Source of the DNA: Paenibacillus albicereus
GTDB taxonomy: Bacteria; Bacillota; Bacilli; Paenibacillales; Paenibacillaceae
Direction: 5' to 3'
DNA: 64,000 bases
Assembly (NCBI RefSeq): GCF_012676905.1
Contig: NZ_CP051428.1
Location: forward strand, 2,008,001-2,072,000
Shown: positions 24,627 to 34,400 of the stretch, one piece after another
How the letters are laid out: every line of letters begins with the position of its first letter
How positions within the stretch are numbered: the first letter of the stretch is position 1
Program-made: the position numbers and the translations under genes
The notes under the pieces: generated by a model
What the model was told of the DNA's origin: nothing
Database searches by the model: none
Seen by the model: the letters and a program-made list of their open reading frames with translations, nothing else

Positions 24627-26692
24627 TTCAGGAATGGCTCTCCCCTCTGCTCGGCATCGCAACCGTGCTCTTTCTTGCCGCTGTCGCGGCCTTCCTGTGG
24701 CTGTCCCGGCGTGATTCGGAGGTGGCGGCAGTCCGGCGCTACGAAGCGCTGCGTAAGCCGGGGCAAGCGCCTCGCAAGCAGGCGGTTTACAGTTTCATGC
24801 AGCAGCTATACAGCGTTTGCGAGCAGATGCCGGTTTTAAGGATGTACTTGCTGCACCTTCGCAGGCGATTGGTCATCCTGCGGCTCGGGGACGAATGGAA
24901 GCTGCGGCTTGAGGTGATGAAATCGGCGCTCTTGATGTGGCTTGTCCTGTTTTTGGCCGCGATTCCGCTTGTTTTGGCGGTGCGCGACCCTTACACGCTG
25001 GCGATGCTCGGCATTGGTCTTTGGGTCGGCCACGGCATCCTCTCGGATATGGGTGTTTATCGGCTCGAAATGCGGCTGCTGCGACAACTTCGTCTGTTTC
25101 TTGGGGATGTGAGACATCATTACCATCGTCACGGGATGGTAGATGAAGCCGTCTATGAATCGGCGGACAGCGCGCCGTATGAAATGGCGCTGCACGGGCA
25201 AGAGCTGTACGACATGCTGACGGACAGCGACGCCGAAGATAAACTGGCGCAATATGTGGAGCATGCCCCGAATCGTTATTTGCAGGGCCTTGCGGGATTG
25301 TCATATCTCATCAAGGAGCATGGCGATCAGCAAACGGAAAGCGGTTCGGTCTACCTCAAGGGACTGGAAAAGCTGTCCATCGAACTGAATCTGGAATTGC
25401 TGCGTCGCGAGCGTCTCAGCTTCTTATTACAGGGGCTGACCGTTATCGCGCTGCTGCCGCTGCTATTTACCCGTCCGATTGAAGCCTGGGCTAGCCACTT
25501 TTTTCCGGCAATGGACACGTTCTACGCCAGCGCTTTCGGTTGGGCCGCCAAACTCTGTCTGCTTGTCGTCGTGTGGCTATGCTACGTGCTGCTGCGCAAC
25601 CTGTCGGAGCTGGATGCGACAGCAAGGCCCACCAGCCGAAAAAGATGGGAGCAACGGGTTTATGGCTGGCCGTGGATGCGCTGGCTGGCCCACCGGCTGG
25701 GGCCGGTTCCCGGCTCGCGAGAAGCGGAACGGATAACCCGGCTGCTCAAGGATACAGCCTCTCCCTTACGTCTCGAATGGTTTTACGTGCAGCGGATCGT
25801 AGCCGGGTTCGCAGCCTTTTTGGCGGTGCTGGGCTTATTCGTGTCCTTGCATGCAGCGGAGCGGCATCAGGTGCTGTATTCACCTGTGAAGCCGGGAACA
25901 CTTTTCGGGCAGTTGTCCCCGGAGGAGGAAACGAAGGCACGGGAAGCCGCCGCGCTGGATCGCAGGATGCTCGATCAATTAAAGGAGGTGAGGCCGCGAA
26001 GCGAAAATAGCGTCATCAGCCTGCTGCGCAAGGACCCGGCTGCACAGGTCAAGGAGGATCAGCTTCGAGAGGCGGCGCGGCGCATCCTGGGCAAGCTGGA
26101 GAAGCTGAATAAGCCTTTTCTGGCGTGGTGGGAAGCGTTTTTGGCTTTCGCCGCAGGATGGGGCGGGTACACGCTGCCAGTTGGTATTCGGCTGTTCCAG
26201 CGGCGTATGCGGCAGATGGAGATGAAACACGAGGTGGATCAGTTGCAGGCCGTGATTGCCATGCTCGCCGGGATGGATCGGATGTCGGTTGAACAGCTTC
26301 TGTTATGGATGGAGCAGTTCGCGCAGGTCTTCAAGGAGCCACTGCAAGCCTGCCTTCTTCACTTTGAACAGGGTGAGGAGCAGGCGCTTGCGCAGCTCAA
26401 AGAAGATGCACCGTTTCTACCTTTTGTTCGGATCGTGGAAAAGCTGGAAATGGCTTCGCAGCATTTGACGATCCGGCAGGCATTCGACGATCTCGAAGCA
26501 GAGCAGGCGTTTGCGCGGGAGCAGCGCAAGCAGGAGTATGAACAGTTAATTGAACAAAAGGCAGGCTGGGGACGCTGGATCGGGTTTGCCCCCTTGATGA
26601 CGTTGATATTCGGGTATTTGGTCATTCCGCTTGTCGTCGTCAGCCTACATCAGATGACCGTGTACTACGATCAGCTTCAACGCATCCAGTAA
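24623..26692 (+). CDS. TadB/TadC-like platform membrane protein
   Basis: 689 residues, about double a single TadB or TadC. Hydrophobic segments lie near 5-28, 95-135 (two), 262-285, 300-325, 385-410, 505-525 and 650-680, with long helical cytosolic regions between. The layout fits a fused TadB-TadC, with two T2SSF-like halves forming the inner-membrane platform of the pilus machine. The fusion interpretation is an inference from length and helix pattern. A 4-base overlap couples it to the ATPase gene, and a terminator follows. Confidence 0.75.
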   Translation: MIQEWLSPLLGIATVLFLAAVAAFLWLSRRDSEVAAVRRYEALRKPGQAPRKQAVYSFMQQLYSVCEQMPVLRMYLLHLRRRLVILRLGDEWKLRLEVMKSALLMWLVLFLAAIPLVLAVRDPYTLAMLGIGLWVGHGILSDMGVYRLEMRLLRQLRLFLGDVRHHYHRHGMVDEAVYESADSAPYEMALHGQELYDMLTDSDAEDKLAQYVEHAPNRYLQGLAGLSYLIKEHGDQQTESGSVYLKGLEKLSIELNLELLRRERLSFLLQGLTVIALLPLLFTRPIEAWASHFFPAMDTFYASAFGWAAKLCLLVVVWLCYVLLRNLSELDATARPTSRKRWEQRVYGWPWMRWLAHRLGPVPGSREAERITRLLKDTASPLRLEWFYVQRIVAGFAAFLAVLGLFVSLHAAERHQVLYSPVKPGTLFGQLSPEEETKAREAAALDRRMLDQLKEVRPRSENSVISLLRKDPAAQVKEDQLREAARRILGKLEKLNKPFLAWWEAFLAFAAGWGGYTLPVGIRLFQRRMRQMEMKHEVDQLQAVIAMLAGMDRMSVEQLLLWMEQFAQVFKEPLQACLLHFEQGEEQALAQLKEDAPFLPFVRIVEKLEMASQHLTIRQAFDDLEAEQAFAREQRKQEYEQLIEQKAGWGRWIGFAPLMTLIFGYLVIPLVVVSLHQMTVYYDQLQRIQ

Positions 26693-26701
26693 CCCATATA
26701 G

Positions 26702-26738
26702 ACGCTTTCCTTCATCAGCGGGAAGGCGTTTTTTTTAT
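26702..26738 (+). terminator. Terminator within the Tad-like locus
   Basis: ACGCTTTCC and GGGAAGGCGT form a stem followed by eight T residues, 9 bases after the platform gene and 26 bases before the pilin-like gene. It would split machine genes from pilin-like genes or set a strong ratio between them. Confidence 0.8.
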
Positions 26739-26764
26739 CCCCTAATCAAAGGAGAGAATTGTAC

Positions 26765-27244
26765 ATGTCCAATGCGCAGAAGGCACTTGTCATGGCAGCA
26801 GGAATCTTCCTTGCCATCGCACTCATTACACTGGCTGTCGTGCTGTTTATTTCCGCCCAGGATTCGACCAAGGCGGCTCAAAGCAATTTTAGCAATATCC
26901 AGACGGAGCTTTCACAAACGGCGTTTACGGTGTATGACAATACGACGCTATCGGGCAGTCAGGTTGTCAACGCGCTTCGCAAGTTCCGCGATCAGGACCA
27001 ATTTGGCATCCAGATCGTTACCGGCAAAAACCCGACCGGTCAGTGGTACGGCAAGGTTATCAATACCGGTGTGCCTCTGGATAGCATCACCTACGGCGCA
27101 ATCGTCGGAGCCGCACCCGGCCAGATTAGCCAGACCGTAGACGAAGCGGATATCAACTACGTTAATCCAAGCGGCAAGTTCCGCAGCACGCTGGTGCTGG
27201 ACAGCAGCAATGTCATTCGCGGCATCGTCTTCCGGCAGCAATAA
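26765..27244 (+). CDS. Pilin-like membrane protein, 159 residues (probable main subunit)
   Basis: The N-terminus (MSNAQKALVMAAGIFLAIALIT...) has one long hydrophobic helix starting after about 6 residues with no long signal peptide, as in type IV/Flp pilins, followed by a coiled region and a compact Ser/Thr/Asn-rich C-terminal domain. No Gly-Glu peptidase site is clear and no prepilin peptidase gene is in the window. The strong AAAGGAGAG site and the terminator just upstream fit separate, high expression. It may be mis-called 'permease' by software. Confidence 0.65.
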   Translation: MSNAQKALVMAAGIFLAIALITLAVVLFISAQDSTKAAQSNFSNIQTELSQTAFTVYDNTTLSGSQVVNALRKFRDQDQFGIQIVTGKNPTGQWYGKVINTGVPLDSITYGAIVGAAPGQISQTVDEADINYVNPSGKFRSTLVLDSSNVIRGIVFRQQ

Positions 27245-27260
27245 GGTCGGATGAGGTTAC

Positions 27261-27290
27261 GAAAGCGTCCGGCCCAGGTTGGACGCTTTC
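27261..27290. other. Perfect 10-bp stem-loop between pilin-like genes
   Basis: GAAAGCGTCC and GGACGCTTTC flank a 10-base loop with no T-run afterwards. It resembles an RNA-stabilising hairpin protecting the upstream pilin-like message. Confidence 0.55.
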
Positions 27291-27311
27291 GTCATGAAGG
27301 AGGTGTAACAC

Positions 27312-27704
27312 ATGAACTATGCGCCAAGAACGATGCTGGAGATGAGCGCAGCATTGCTCGTTTTCCTCATGGCCGCAGGCAGCGGTCTGATTTTGTTTCA
27401 GACCGGTGCCTCACTCAATTCGCTTGCCTATGTAACCGGCCAATCGCAGGATCGTAACTTGCAGCAAATCGCTGTACCGCTCTCGGGCGACGGTTCGGTA
27501 TCCGGTGCGGAAGTGCTGCAAGCTATCGCTCGCCTAGATGAAGGAGATGCGGAAATGGTGGTAGACGGCGTTCGGTTCGCGCCGCCGCTGGAACGGGAGC
27601 AGCTTTCGTCCGCAGGCATACGTCTAAAGGGGCGTTATCAGCCCGCCTATGAACGGGACGTTTCTGGTCACTTGCAGCGCCTGACACTAAGGAGCCTGCC
27701 ATGA
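27312..27704 (+). CDS. Minor pilin-like protein, 130 residues
   Basis: A hydrophobic helix at about 10-30 (MSAALLVFLMAAGSGLILFQ) preceded by a short charged start, then a soluble beta-rich domain with VSGAEVLQAI. The phrase 'S-G-x-x-V-x-x-A-(I/L)' is shared with the 159-residue protein (SGSQVVNALRKF), suggesting the two are paralogous subunits. AAGGAGG precedes the start. It overlaps the next gene by 4 bases. Confidence 0.6.
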   Translation: MNYAPRTMLEMSAALLVFLMAAGSGLILFQTGASLNSLAYVTGQSQDRNLQQIAVPLSGDGSVSGAEVLQAIARLDEGDAEMVVDGVRFAPPLEREQLSSAGIRLKGRYQPAYERDVSGHLQRLTLRSLP

Positions 27705-28249
27705 ACAGTCTGATCAAAATTTTCGCCGTATTGATCGCTGTTCTGCTGCTCTATCTCTACCCGCTCTCTGCCGCCTTTGACCAGCAGGACGATATTTCGG
27801 AACTTGTTGCCTTGCGCGCGACGACAGCCTTCGTCGATGCGGTTCGGGACAAAGGCGGCATCACGCCAACGATGTACAACGATTTCATGACCGCGCTTGC
27901 GGCGACCGGCAATACCTTCGACGTTCAGATGGAGCATGACAGCAAGAAGTACGTGCCGGTTTACGACGATCCGACACGGCCCGAAACCTTTAAGGGCAAC
28001 TACGAGGTACAGTACGATGCGTTTTTCAATGCGCAGATCCTGCCGGAGCTGTTCCCCGACAATCTGGCAGCAAAGGATGACCCAAACCGTCGTTATCGGA
28101 TGCGCGCGGGCGACAGCTTTTCGGTAATTGTGCGCAATACGAACCGGACGGCAGGCACGTTGTTCTTTGATTTTCTGAACAATACCATTAGCCCGAATGA
28201 AAAAATCGTGATTCCGTATGGCGGGGTGGTGCGCAATGAAATGGATTGA
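27701..28249 (+). CDS. Minor pilin-like protein, 182 residues
   Basis: N-terminal helix at about 5-24 (IKIFAVLIAVLLLYLYPLSA), then an exported domain with helix FVDAVRDKGGITPTMYNDFM and a beta-rich second half. No lipobox. The gene is coupled to its neighbours by overlaps at both ends. The position among other single-helix proteins suggests a minor pilin or pseudopilin. Family not recognised. Confidence 0.6.
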   Translation: MNSLIKIFAVLIAVLLLYLYPLSAAFDQQDDISELVALRATTAFVDAVRDKGGITPTMYNDFMTALAATGNTFDVQMEHDSKKYVPVYDDPTRPETFKGNYEVQYDAFFNAQILPELFPDNLAAKDDPNRRYRMRAGDSFSVIVRNTNRTAGTLFFDFLNNTISPNEKIVIPYGGVVRNEMD

Positions 28250-29219
28250 ATGGGCTATCGTCGGCGCGCTGTTGTTTCTTCCCTTCGCGATCGTCAATCG
28301 GAATGAGACGGATACCCTGAGACGGACGGTGCTGTCGGAGATGAGTTACGATGCTGCACTAGATGCGGCGGTGGACGACGCCGCGAGGTTGCTCGTCGTT
28401 AACGCAAGCCAGCAGCAGGAAGCGCAATATGCCTCGGCCAAGCATTTCGCGCTGAACAAGGAAGAAGCACTAGCGGCGTTCTACCGGACGCTGGACACGG
28501 GCTTCGGCGCTGCGGATGATCTGGTGTCGCAAGGTGTCCTGCATCGCTACATTCCGGCTATCGTGATCGTCGGCTACGACGGCTTTTACGTCTATTCCGA
28601 GCAAGAATGGACGGGGGCTGACGGAAAAACCGTCATGAATCCGGCTTGGGGAACGAAGAAGCCTTATGCGTATGTCGATGCGGCGGGTAACAGCCTGTCC
28701 TTTACGCTTGACCAGCAGGTACTCGCTTACGATGCGGCCAGCCGAAGCTGGCATGAGGGCTTGCGGCAGGACATCCGGCAGCAAACGACGATACCGCTTT
28801 TGCAGGATGCTGCGCTCTTCGAGCAGGTACGACGAAGCACGATTGTCCGGGCGATCCAGGACGAGTTGGCCTACCGGATCAATCGATATAACGAAACAGT
28901 CTCTCGAAATGGCCTGTCCTACACGTTCACCCTGCCTCTGATCTCCGATGAGGACTGGCACAATACGGTGGATGATGTGGGCGTTTTGGCTTTTGTACAA
29001 GGTATCCCGATGGGAGCAAAGGTGTACAACAACTATGCGCTTGGCGGGAGCCGCATCGTGAAACGTCCAACGATCATCGGGGCAAGGAGAGGCAGTATGA
29101 AGGTGTACTACCGCAGTTCCTGCGGTTACACCTATCCGACCGAAGAAACGTTTGCCAGCGAGCAAGCAGCCGCACGCAAGGGATATATGCCCCTGACTTG
29201 CCTCGGCTCGGCCTTCTAG
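28236..29219 (+). CDS. Pilus-associated membrane protein, 327 residues
   Basis: The start ATG at 28236 gives MKWIEWAIVGALLFLPFAIV, one N-terminal membrane helix followed by about 300 exported residues with helices, a Tyr-rich beta region (VIVGYDGFYVYSEQEW) and a C-terminal part with two lone Cys residues that could pair. It overlaps the upstream gene by 14 bases, so it belongs to the same operon. It could be a tip or prepilin-like protein, but no family is recognised. Confidence 0.6.
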   Translation: MKWIEWAIVGALLFLPFAIVNRNETDTLRRTVLSEMSYDAALDAAVDDAARLLVVNASQQQEAQYASAKHFALNKEEALAAFYRTLDTGFGAADDLVSQGVLHRYIPAIVIVGYDGFYVYSEQEWTGADGKTVMNPAWGTKKPYAYVDAAGNSLSFTLDQQVLAYDAASRSWHEGLRQDIRQQTTIPLLQDAALFEQVRRSTIVRAIQDELAYRINRYNETVSRNGLSYTFTLPLISDEDWHNTVDDVGVLAFVQGIPMGAKVYNNYALGGSRIVKRPTIIGARRGSMKVYYRSSCGYTYPTEETFASEQAAARKGYMPLTCLGSAF

Positions 29220-29288
29220 CAGGAACGTATGCCTATTCGCTCATGTAAGCGATGGCAAGCGGAATACAAGCAAAGGAGTTCATCAATC

Positions 29289-30260
29289 ATGTGGATTCGA
29301 CTGGTGCTGGCGGCAATCGTTTTTTGGATAGCCGCCGGATTTACCAACCCTATGGACGGGCAGCAATTGGTCATCAGTGGGGATTCCGACCGGATCAATC
29401 CGGAGTTGGGCGCTTATGTCGAGGATATAGTACCCGGCGATAAGCGAGAGTACAAGGTTCACGTCACGAATCCCACTGATGAGGAAATAACAGCGCTGCT
29501 CTATGCGGCCGATGCCATGCCTGCATTGGGCGGCGGAAAGGATTTTACTTTACCGAGCGATCCCGATACCGGTTCGGCTGCATGGTACAGGGCGCCGGAT
29601 CGCAGTATAACCCTCAAGGCTGGCGAGACGCAAAGCTTTACAATGGAAATGCAGATACCTGAAAGTGTGGAGCCGGGCCAGTACGTGTCCGTCATCGGCG
29701 TCTACGATCAAAGTATGAGGGAATCGGCGGCGCGTAAAATCGGGTTGCAGGTCGTCCTCAACTACAAGTTGGACGAAGCGAAGCCTCCTGAGGCTGTCCC
29801 GCACGCGGCCGCATATACGCTGGAGAACGGAAAAGCGAGCCTGACGATTTTGCTGGTCAATGAAGGCGATAGCTTGTCCGAACCGGAGATCGAGGTGCGG
29901 CTCAAACGTCAGGACGATGCCAGCGAGCTTTTGTTTGAAAGGAAATCAACGGTTGATTCCATTTATGCAGGCACGGTCGCACAGTACATGGCGGACCTAA
30001 ACAGGCCGCTTTCTCCCGGTTCTTACATGGCGGAAGTAAAGACAACGCTGGGTGACCGCACAGAACAGAAGGAATTCCCTTTTGAAGTAACGGACGGTCG
30101 GACTATGCCTTCAGGAACCGTGATTCAAGCTACTGGGGACATTTCTCCGCATCATGAAGGTTCATTTGGATTGCGCCCATCCTTCGTCTACGGGGGCTTG
30201 CTGCTGATTCTTGTCATCGTCGTTGTTGTTATAAGAAGAAGGGCTTCGCGCACGGAGTAA
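29289..30260 (+). CDS. DUF916/WxL-interacting-like surface protein
   Basis: 323 residues. A signal-type helix (about 3-20), an immunoglobulin-like first domain (about 30-150) with YKVHVTNPTDEEITALLYA, a second beta domain, and a C-terminal membrane helix (about 293-315) ending in RRRASRTE. This order matches DUF916 proteins that hold WxL-type proteins at the cell surface of Gram-positive bacteria. It lies between the pilin-like genes and two large secreted proteins, so a scaffolding role at the cell wall is plausible. Confidence 0.65.
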   Translation: MWIRLVLAAIVFWIAAGFTNPMDGQQLVISGDSDRINPELGAYVEDIVPGDKREYKVHVTNPTDEEITALLYAADAMPALGGGKDFTLPSDPDTGSAAWYRAPDRSITLKAGETQSFTMEMQIPESVEPGQYVSVIGVYDQSMRESAARKIGLQVVLNYKLDEAKPPEAVPHAAAYTLENGKASLTILLVNEGDSLSEPEIEVRLKRQDDASELLFERKSTVDSIYAGTVAQYMADLNRPLSPGSYMAEVKTTLGDRTEQKEFPFEVTDGRTMPSGTVIQATGDISPHHEGSFGLRPSFVYGGLLLILVIVVVVIRRRASRTE

Positions 30261-30386
30261 CGAGCGGCTCCTGGTTCCTGCAGAGGACAGACTGCCGGAC
30301 AGTGGACAGGCAACAGAATCGGCACTATGATGTAGGCAACAGCAAGTTTTTCCAGTTCCGCACAATTTCTTTAGGGAGTGAGGCAT

Positions 30387-31499
30387 TTGAAAAGAAGGTT
30401 AGTATCCCTCCTCATTGTGACACTTTTCGGAAGTATATTCAGTTTGACGGCAAGCGCAGCCAGTAAACCGCCAACCTTTGTCAGCGTCGTCATGGACGGC
30501 AAAAAAATCTGGTTTCCCGACGCGCAGGCGTTTATTGATGAGAACGGGCGAACGCTCGTCCCGGTACGTTTTGTCGCCGAATCGCTCGGAGCGAAAGTCG
30601 GCTGGGAATCGAAAACACAGACGGTTCCGATTACGAGAGACGATCAATCTATCGTTCTGACGATTGACCAAAATGTTGTGCAGGTAGATGGCAAAGCGGT
30701 CACTTTGGATACGAAAGCCATCCTGAGCGGCGGTCGAACGTTTGTGCCGCTCCGTTTCGTCAGCGAGGTGTTAGGTGCGAAGGTGGATTGGGACAATCCG
30801 ACAGACACCGTGTTTATCAAGACCAGCGAAGATAGCGCGGGGCAGATCGACCAATGGGGGCGCTTGATTCGCACGACCGACTTACCGAAGAATGCGAGCG
30901 ATTATCCATACATTCTTGCGGACGTTCCGAACGAAATGTACGAGATGGGCTATCCATTTTCGCATCCAACAGACAGCAAAGTTTCATCCGTCCTCTACTC
31001 GACGAAGCCGGAATTCAACAAGAAGAACGTGGATATTTGGATGGGAAGACTGAAAGCATTCGGTGCGCTTTGGCTGAATGTAAATTACAACACGATTGAT
31101 GACGCTTGGGCGCAGGCGGTTTTTGCTACCAAAATGCAAAACTCTGATGCCGAACTGAAACATATTCGCCGCTACGCAGAATGGGTCAAAGAGAACCAAA
31201 TCCAGATGGAAGGCTATCTTGATCCCGAGCCATCCATGATTTATAAAGATGGGTTTGGCAACAACTTTGTGCGATCCAAGTTCAGGATTAAATTCGTCTC
31301 GTACAAGGCAAGCAATGACTTGCTTTACGATGAGTGGTTCCCGAATAAACAAACGTTTGAGAAAGGTGTTTGGTACGAAGGCTACGCCGATATTTCTCTA
31401 TCCACTAATGTAGGCGGCGATTGGGGAAGTACGTTGAAGGTCGATCCGAATGCAAGTTTGTTCCGCAATCATATCATTAGAAAGGCGGACTCGAACTAG
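30387..31499 (+). CDS. Secreted protein with two copper-amine-oxidase N-type (stalk) repeats
   Basis: 370 residues from TTG 30387 after a GGGAGTGAGG site. It has a Sec signal (MKRRLVSLLIVTLFGSIFSLTASA) and two repeats of the 'DG...TLVPVRFVAESLGAKVGWE' type at about 35-75 and 100-145. These are the small beta modules common in Paenibacillus surface proteins, where they are not themselves oxidases. The remaining 220 residues form an unrecognised domain rich in Trp/Tyr. The next gene begins directly after the stop codon. Confidence 0.75.
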   Translation: MKRRLVSLLIVTLFGSIFSLTASAASKPPTFVSVVMDGKKIWFPDAQAFIDENGRTLVPVRFVAESLGAKVGWESKTQTVPITRDDQSIVLTIDQNVVQVDGKAVTLDTKAILSGGRTFVPLRFVSEVLGAKVDWDNPTDTVFIKTSEDSAGQIDQWGRLIRTTDLPKNASDYPYILADVPNEMYEMGYPFSHPTDSKVSSVLYSTKPEFNKKNVDIWMGRLKAFGALWLNVNYNTIDDAWAQAVFATKMQNSDAELKHIRRYAEWVKENQIQMEGYLDPEPSMIYKDGFGNNFVRSKFRIKFVSYKASNDLLYDEWFPNKQTFEKGVWYEGYADISLSTNVGGDWGSTLKVDPNASLFRNHIIRKADSN

Positions 31500-34400
31500 A
31501 TGCGCAAACATAAATTCATACGAATCACGTTGAGCATGCTGCTGGCATGCTCTTTTTTATTGTCGTGCTTTCCGTTTCTTATGAATGCTGCGACACCGGC
31601 TGTCCGGGTAGATGAGGGTAAGATCAAATTTGAAATCACTAGCACAGCAGCAACCTCGTCCATCCGCTACAGAACGGTAGGTTGGACGGTGCGTCGTGAC
31701 CAACTCTGCACGAATACATCATCCAAACAGTGTAGTGATCCACGTAACGGCAGTCACGCATCATTTGTCAATCAACAGGTGCGTCAAGTCGCGCAAAATC
31801 CGAACCCCCCAATTCCCGGAGAGCCGGTCACGACCTACTACGAAGTCAGTGAAGATTTAGTAACGGACGGCATGTGGCAAGCAGGCATGGGAGACATCAA
31901 GGACAACGACGACCTGTACTTGTACGCAATTATGGTATCCGTCGATGGCAATGGAAACGTGCGCAAAGGACCATTTTACACGTTAGAAGGAATCAAGAAC
32001 GCTGAACCTTGGGCGCACCCGGATGATCTCGATGATTACTTTGGGATTCACGTCCCCTATCGCAGCGCGAATTTTCCTGTCGATGTCGTTGCGAAAACCG
32101 TGAGAGGAACGATCCTCAATCAGCCTGAGGTCACGTTCCATAAGGGCGACTACAAAGTCGGCGAGACGATCAACCACGAGTTTCCTGCGACGATTGAGGA
32201 TAACGGGAAAACGTACAGTATTGTCCGCTCCTACCTATCGCCGAAGAAGGACCTAACGCAGAAAAGCTGGTTGCAGGAAAATCCGGATACGAATCCGAAG
32301 GTGAGAACGCGAAGCTTCACGGTTGCGCTTGGCGGAACGGAAGCGATTGCCGAATACGCTGAAAATAACCCGGTAAAGGCGATCTATCAAAAGGAAGATG
32401 GTACGAAACTCAAGGAAGTCGACAAAGGCGTCTACGAGACTGGAGAGGAAGTGAACTATACGTTTGATCCGCAGCTCACATCTGGCGGCCAGACATATGA
32501 AATTGTTCGCACTTATATCACAAACAACAAGAAGCCGGATGAGAAGCTATTCATACAAGAAAAAGGCGACGCGAAGCTGCTCGAACGCTCCATCTTGGTT
32601 GGCTCTGGCGGCTCCAACTTCGTCGGCATCTATAAAATTCCTTCCCCGATTACCGTGACCTCTCGTATTGACGCGCCAGATCACGTCGATGCTTCCGTCA
32701 CCTCTGTGGATGGAAATTTTGTATTTGAAGCGAAGTCACCCGTGCCGCTCAAAACGTATGAGATCACAAAAATAGAGAACGCAACATTCGTTACGCCTAG
32801 CGATAAGTCCGGCTCACTCAGCGGGCTGACGGCAAGTAAATCGCTGCCGATCAAAATTCCATTCACATCCGGCTCCAGTATTACCGTCAAAATCACGGTC
32901 GTCGTGAAAGATGCTAATGGTAACAGCGGAGATTCCACCTCGGATCACACCGTACGCAAAGGCGACAATGGCGGCGATACCTCGTCACCCGGCACGAGCC
33001 AGCAAGCCGAGGCGATGGATGCCACGGCATCGGCGATCATCAAGGCGGATTCGCGCGGCGCAGAACGCTTTGACGTTTTGAAGGGCATTCCGACCTCAGA
33101 AAGCCTTTATGTTAACGCGAGCGCCAAAGCGTATTTGTATCGCAACACATTCACGGAAGTGAAAGGCTCGAAATCTTACCCGATTACAGTCAGCCGCACG
33201 TATACGCTGAGTTGGACGGAATATGTTCCCGGCCCGCCGGATAGCGAAGGCCATTCGACCACGGTTCCGGTATCCCGATCCGACACGCAAACCGTCACCC
33301 AAAGCTACAACGTGGAGCGAAAGTACAGCTATTGGCTGGTAGACCGTTTGGAAGTGTATGGCTTACAGAAGGTGACAGTCGTCAATTACGCGCTTCCCTC
33401 CGGTTCGGTGACGCTTCAAGCAAACGGGTATTCCACACCGTCTGTTTCCGCCACCCATGATGTAGCCGCTACGTCCCATATTACGGACCCGGTGTATCGC
33501 AACGTTGTGCTTTCCGGACAAACGGTTTACGGCGGCTCCAGTAGACCTTCGGTTCCAAGCGAGAACTGGAAGTCTGAGGCTGAAAATGCAGTCGGTAAAA
33601 TCAAGGTCAAAAACGATACGGTCGTCTTTAACGGACAAACGATCATGGATAATCGGACGGTTGAGGAAACGGCTCCCGCTCCGGGGGCGATTCCCGCATC
33701 TCCCATGATCGGGCAGGACGTTTTATATGGTTCGGGCTTTGTCATTGATCCGACTAAAACGAACAAGGCGAGCCAGCCAAGCACGGGCACGATTTATTAT
33801 ACGCTGGTCAAGGGCATCGGCGGCGGATCGAACCAAAGCTTCCCGATCAATGACATCAATCCGGTGACGGTGCATACCCCCGTCGTCAATCTGGCATCAG
33901 TAGCCAACGATCAGGCGCACAATCAGAAAACGGTGCCGACAGCCGATCGTTCGGCGCTTATTCTGGATCGTCCCTTTACCGTGACGATTCCTACCAGCGG
34001 GCCGCACCGGGACATTACCGGCTACGGCAATCGGGACTATGCCAAATATGTGCGAGACAAGCAGGTAAGGTTCCCATTCGATGTATACAAGGCTGACCAC
34101 GCAACGTTGATTCCGAAGGACACCTGGACTTCGATTCCTGTCGGCCAGCTTACAACCACTTTTTACATGCCCGTTTGGGTAGATGAGGGAAATTATGATG
34201 TACTATTCCGCACGTTTGCCGAAAACAGTCCGGCTTCATTCACATCACAAAGTAATGCCAATTTGGACTTAACTAATCATGTGGCGACACAAGTTGTGGC
34301 GGTTGAGGTTATTGGCCGTCTGTTCGACTTCCGAATTACCGATGTTGCCGACTACCAGTGGGAAAAGGTGTTCAGAACGGCGGCAGGCAGTGCGACGCCG

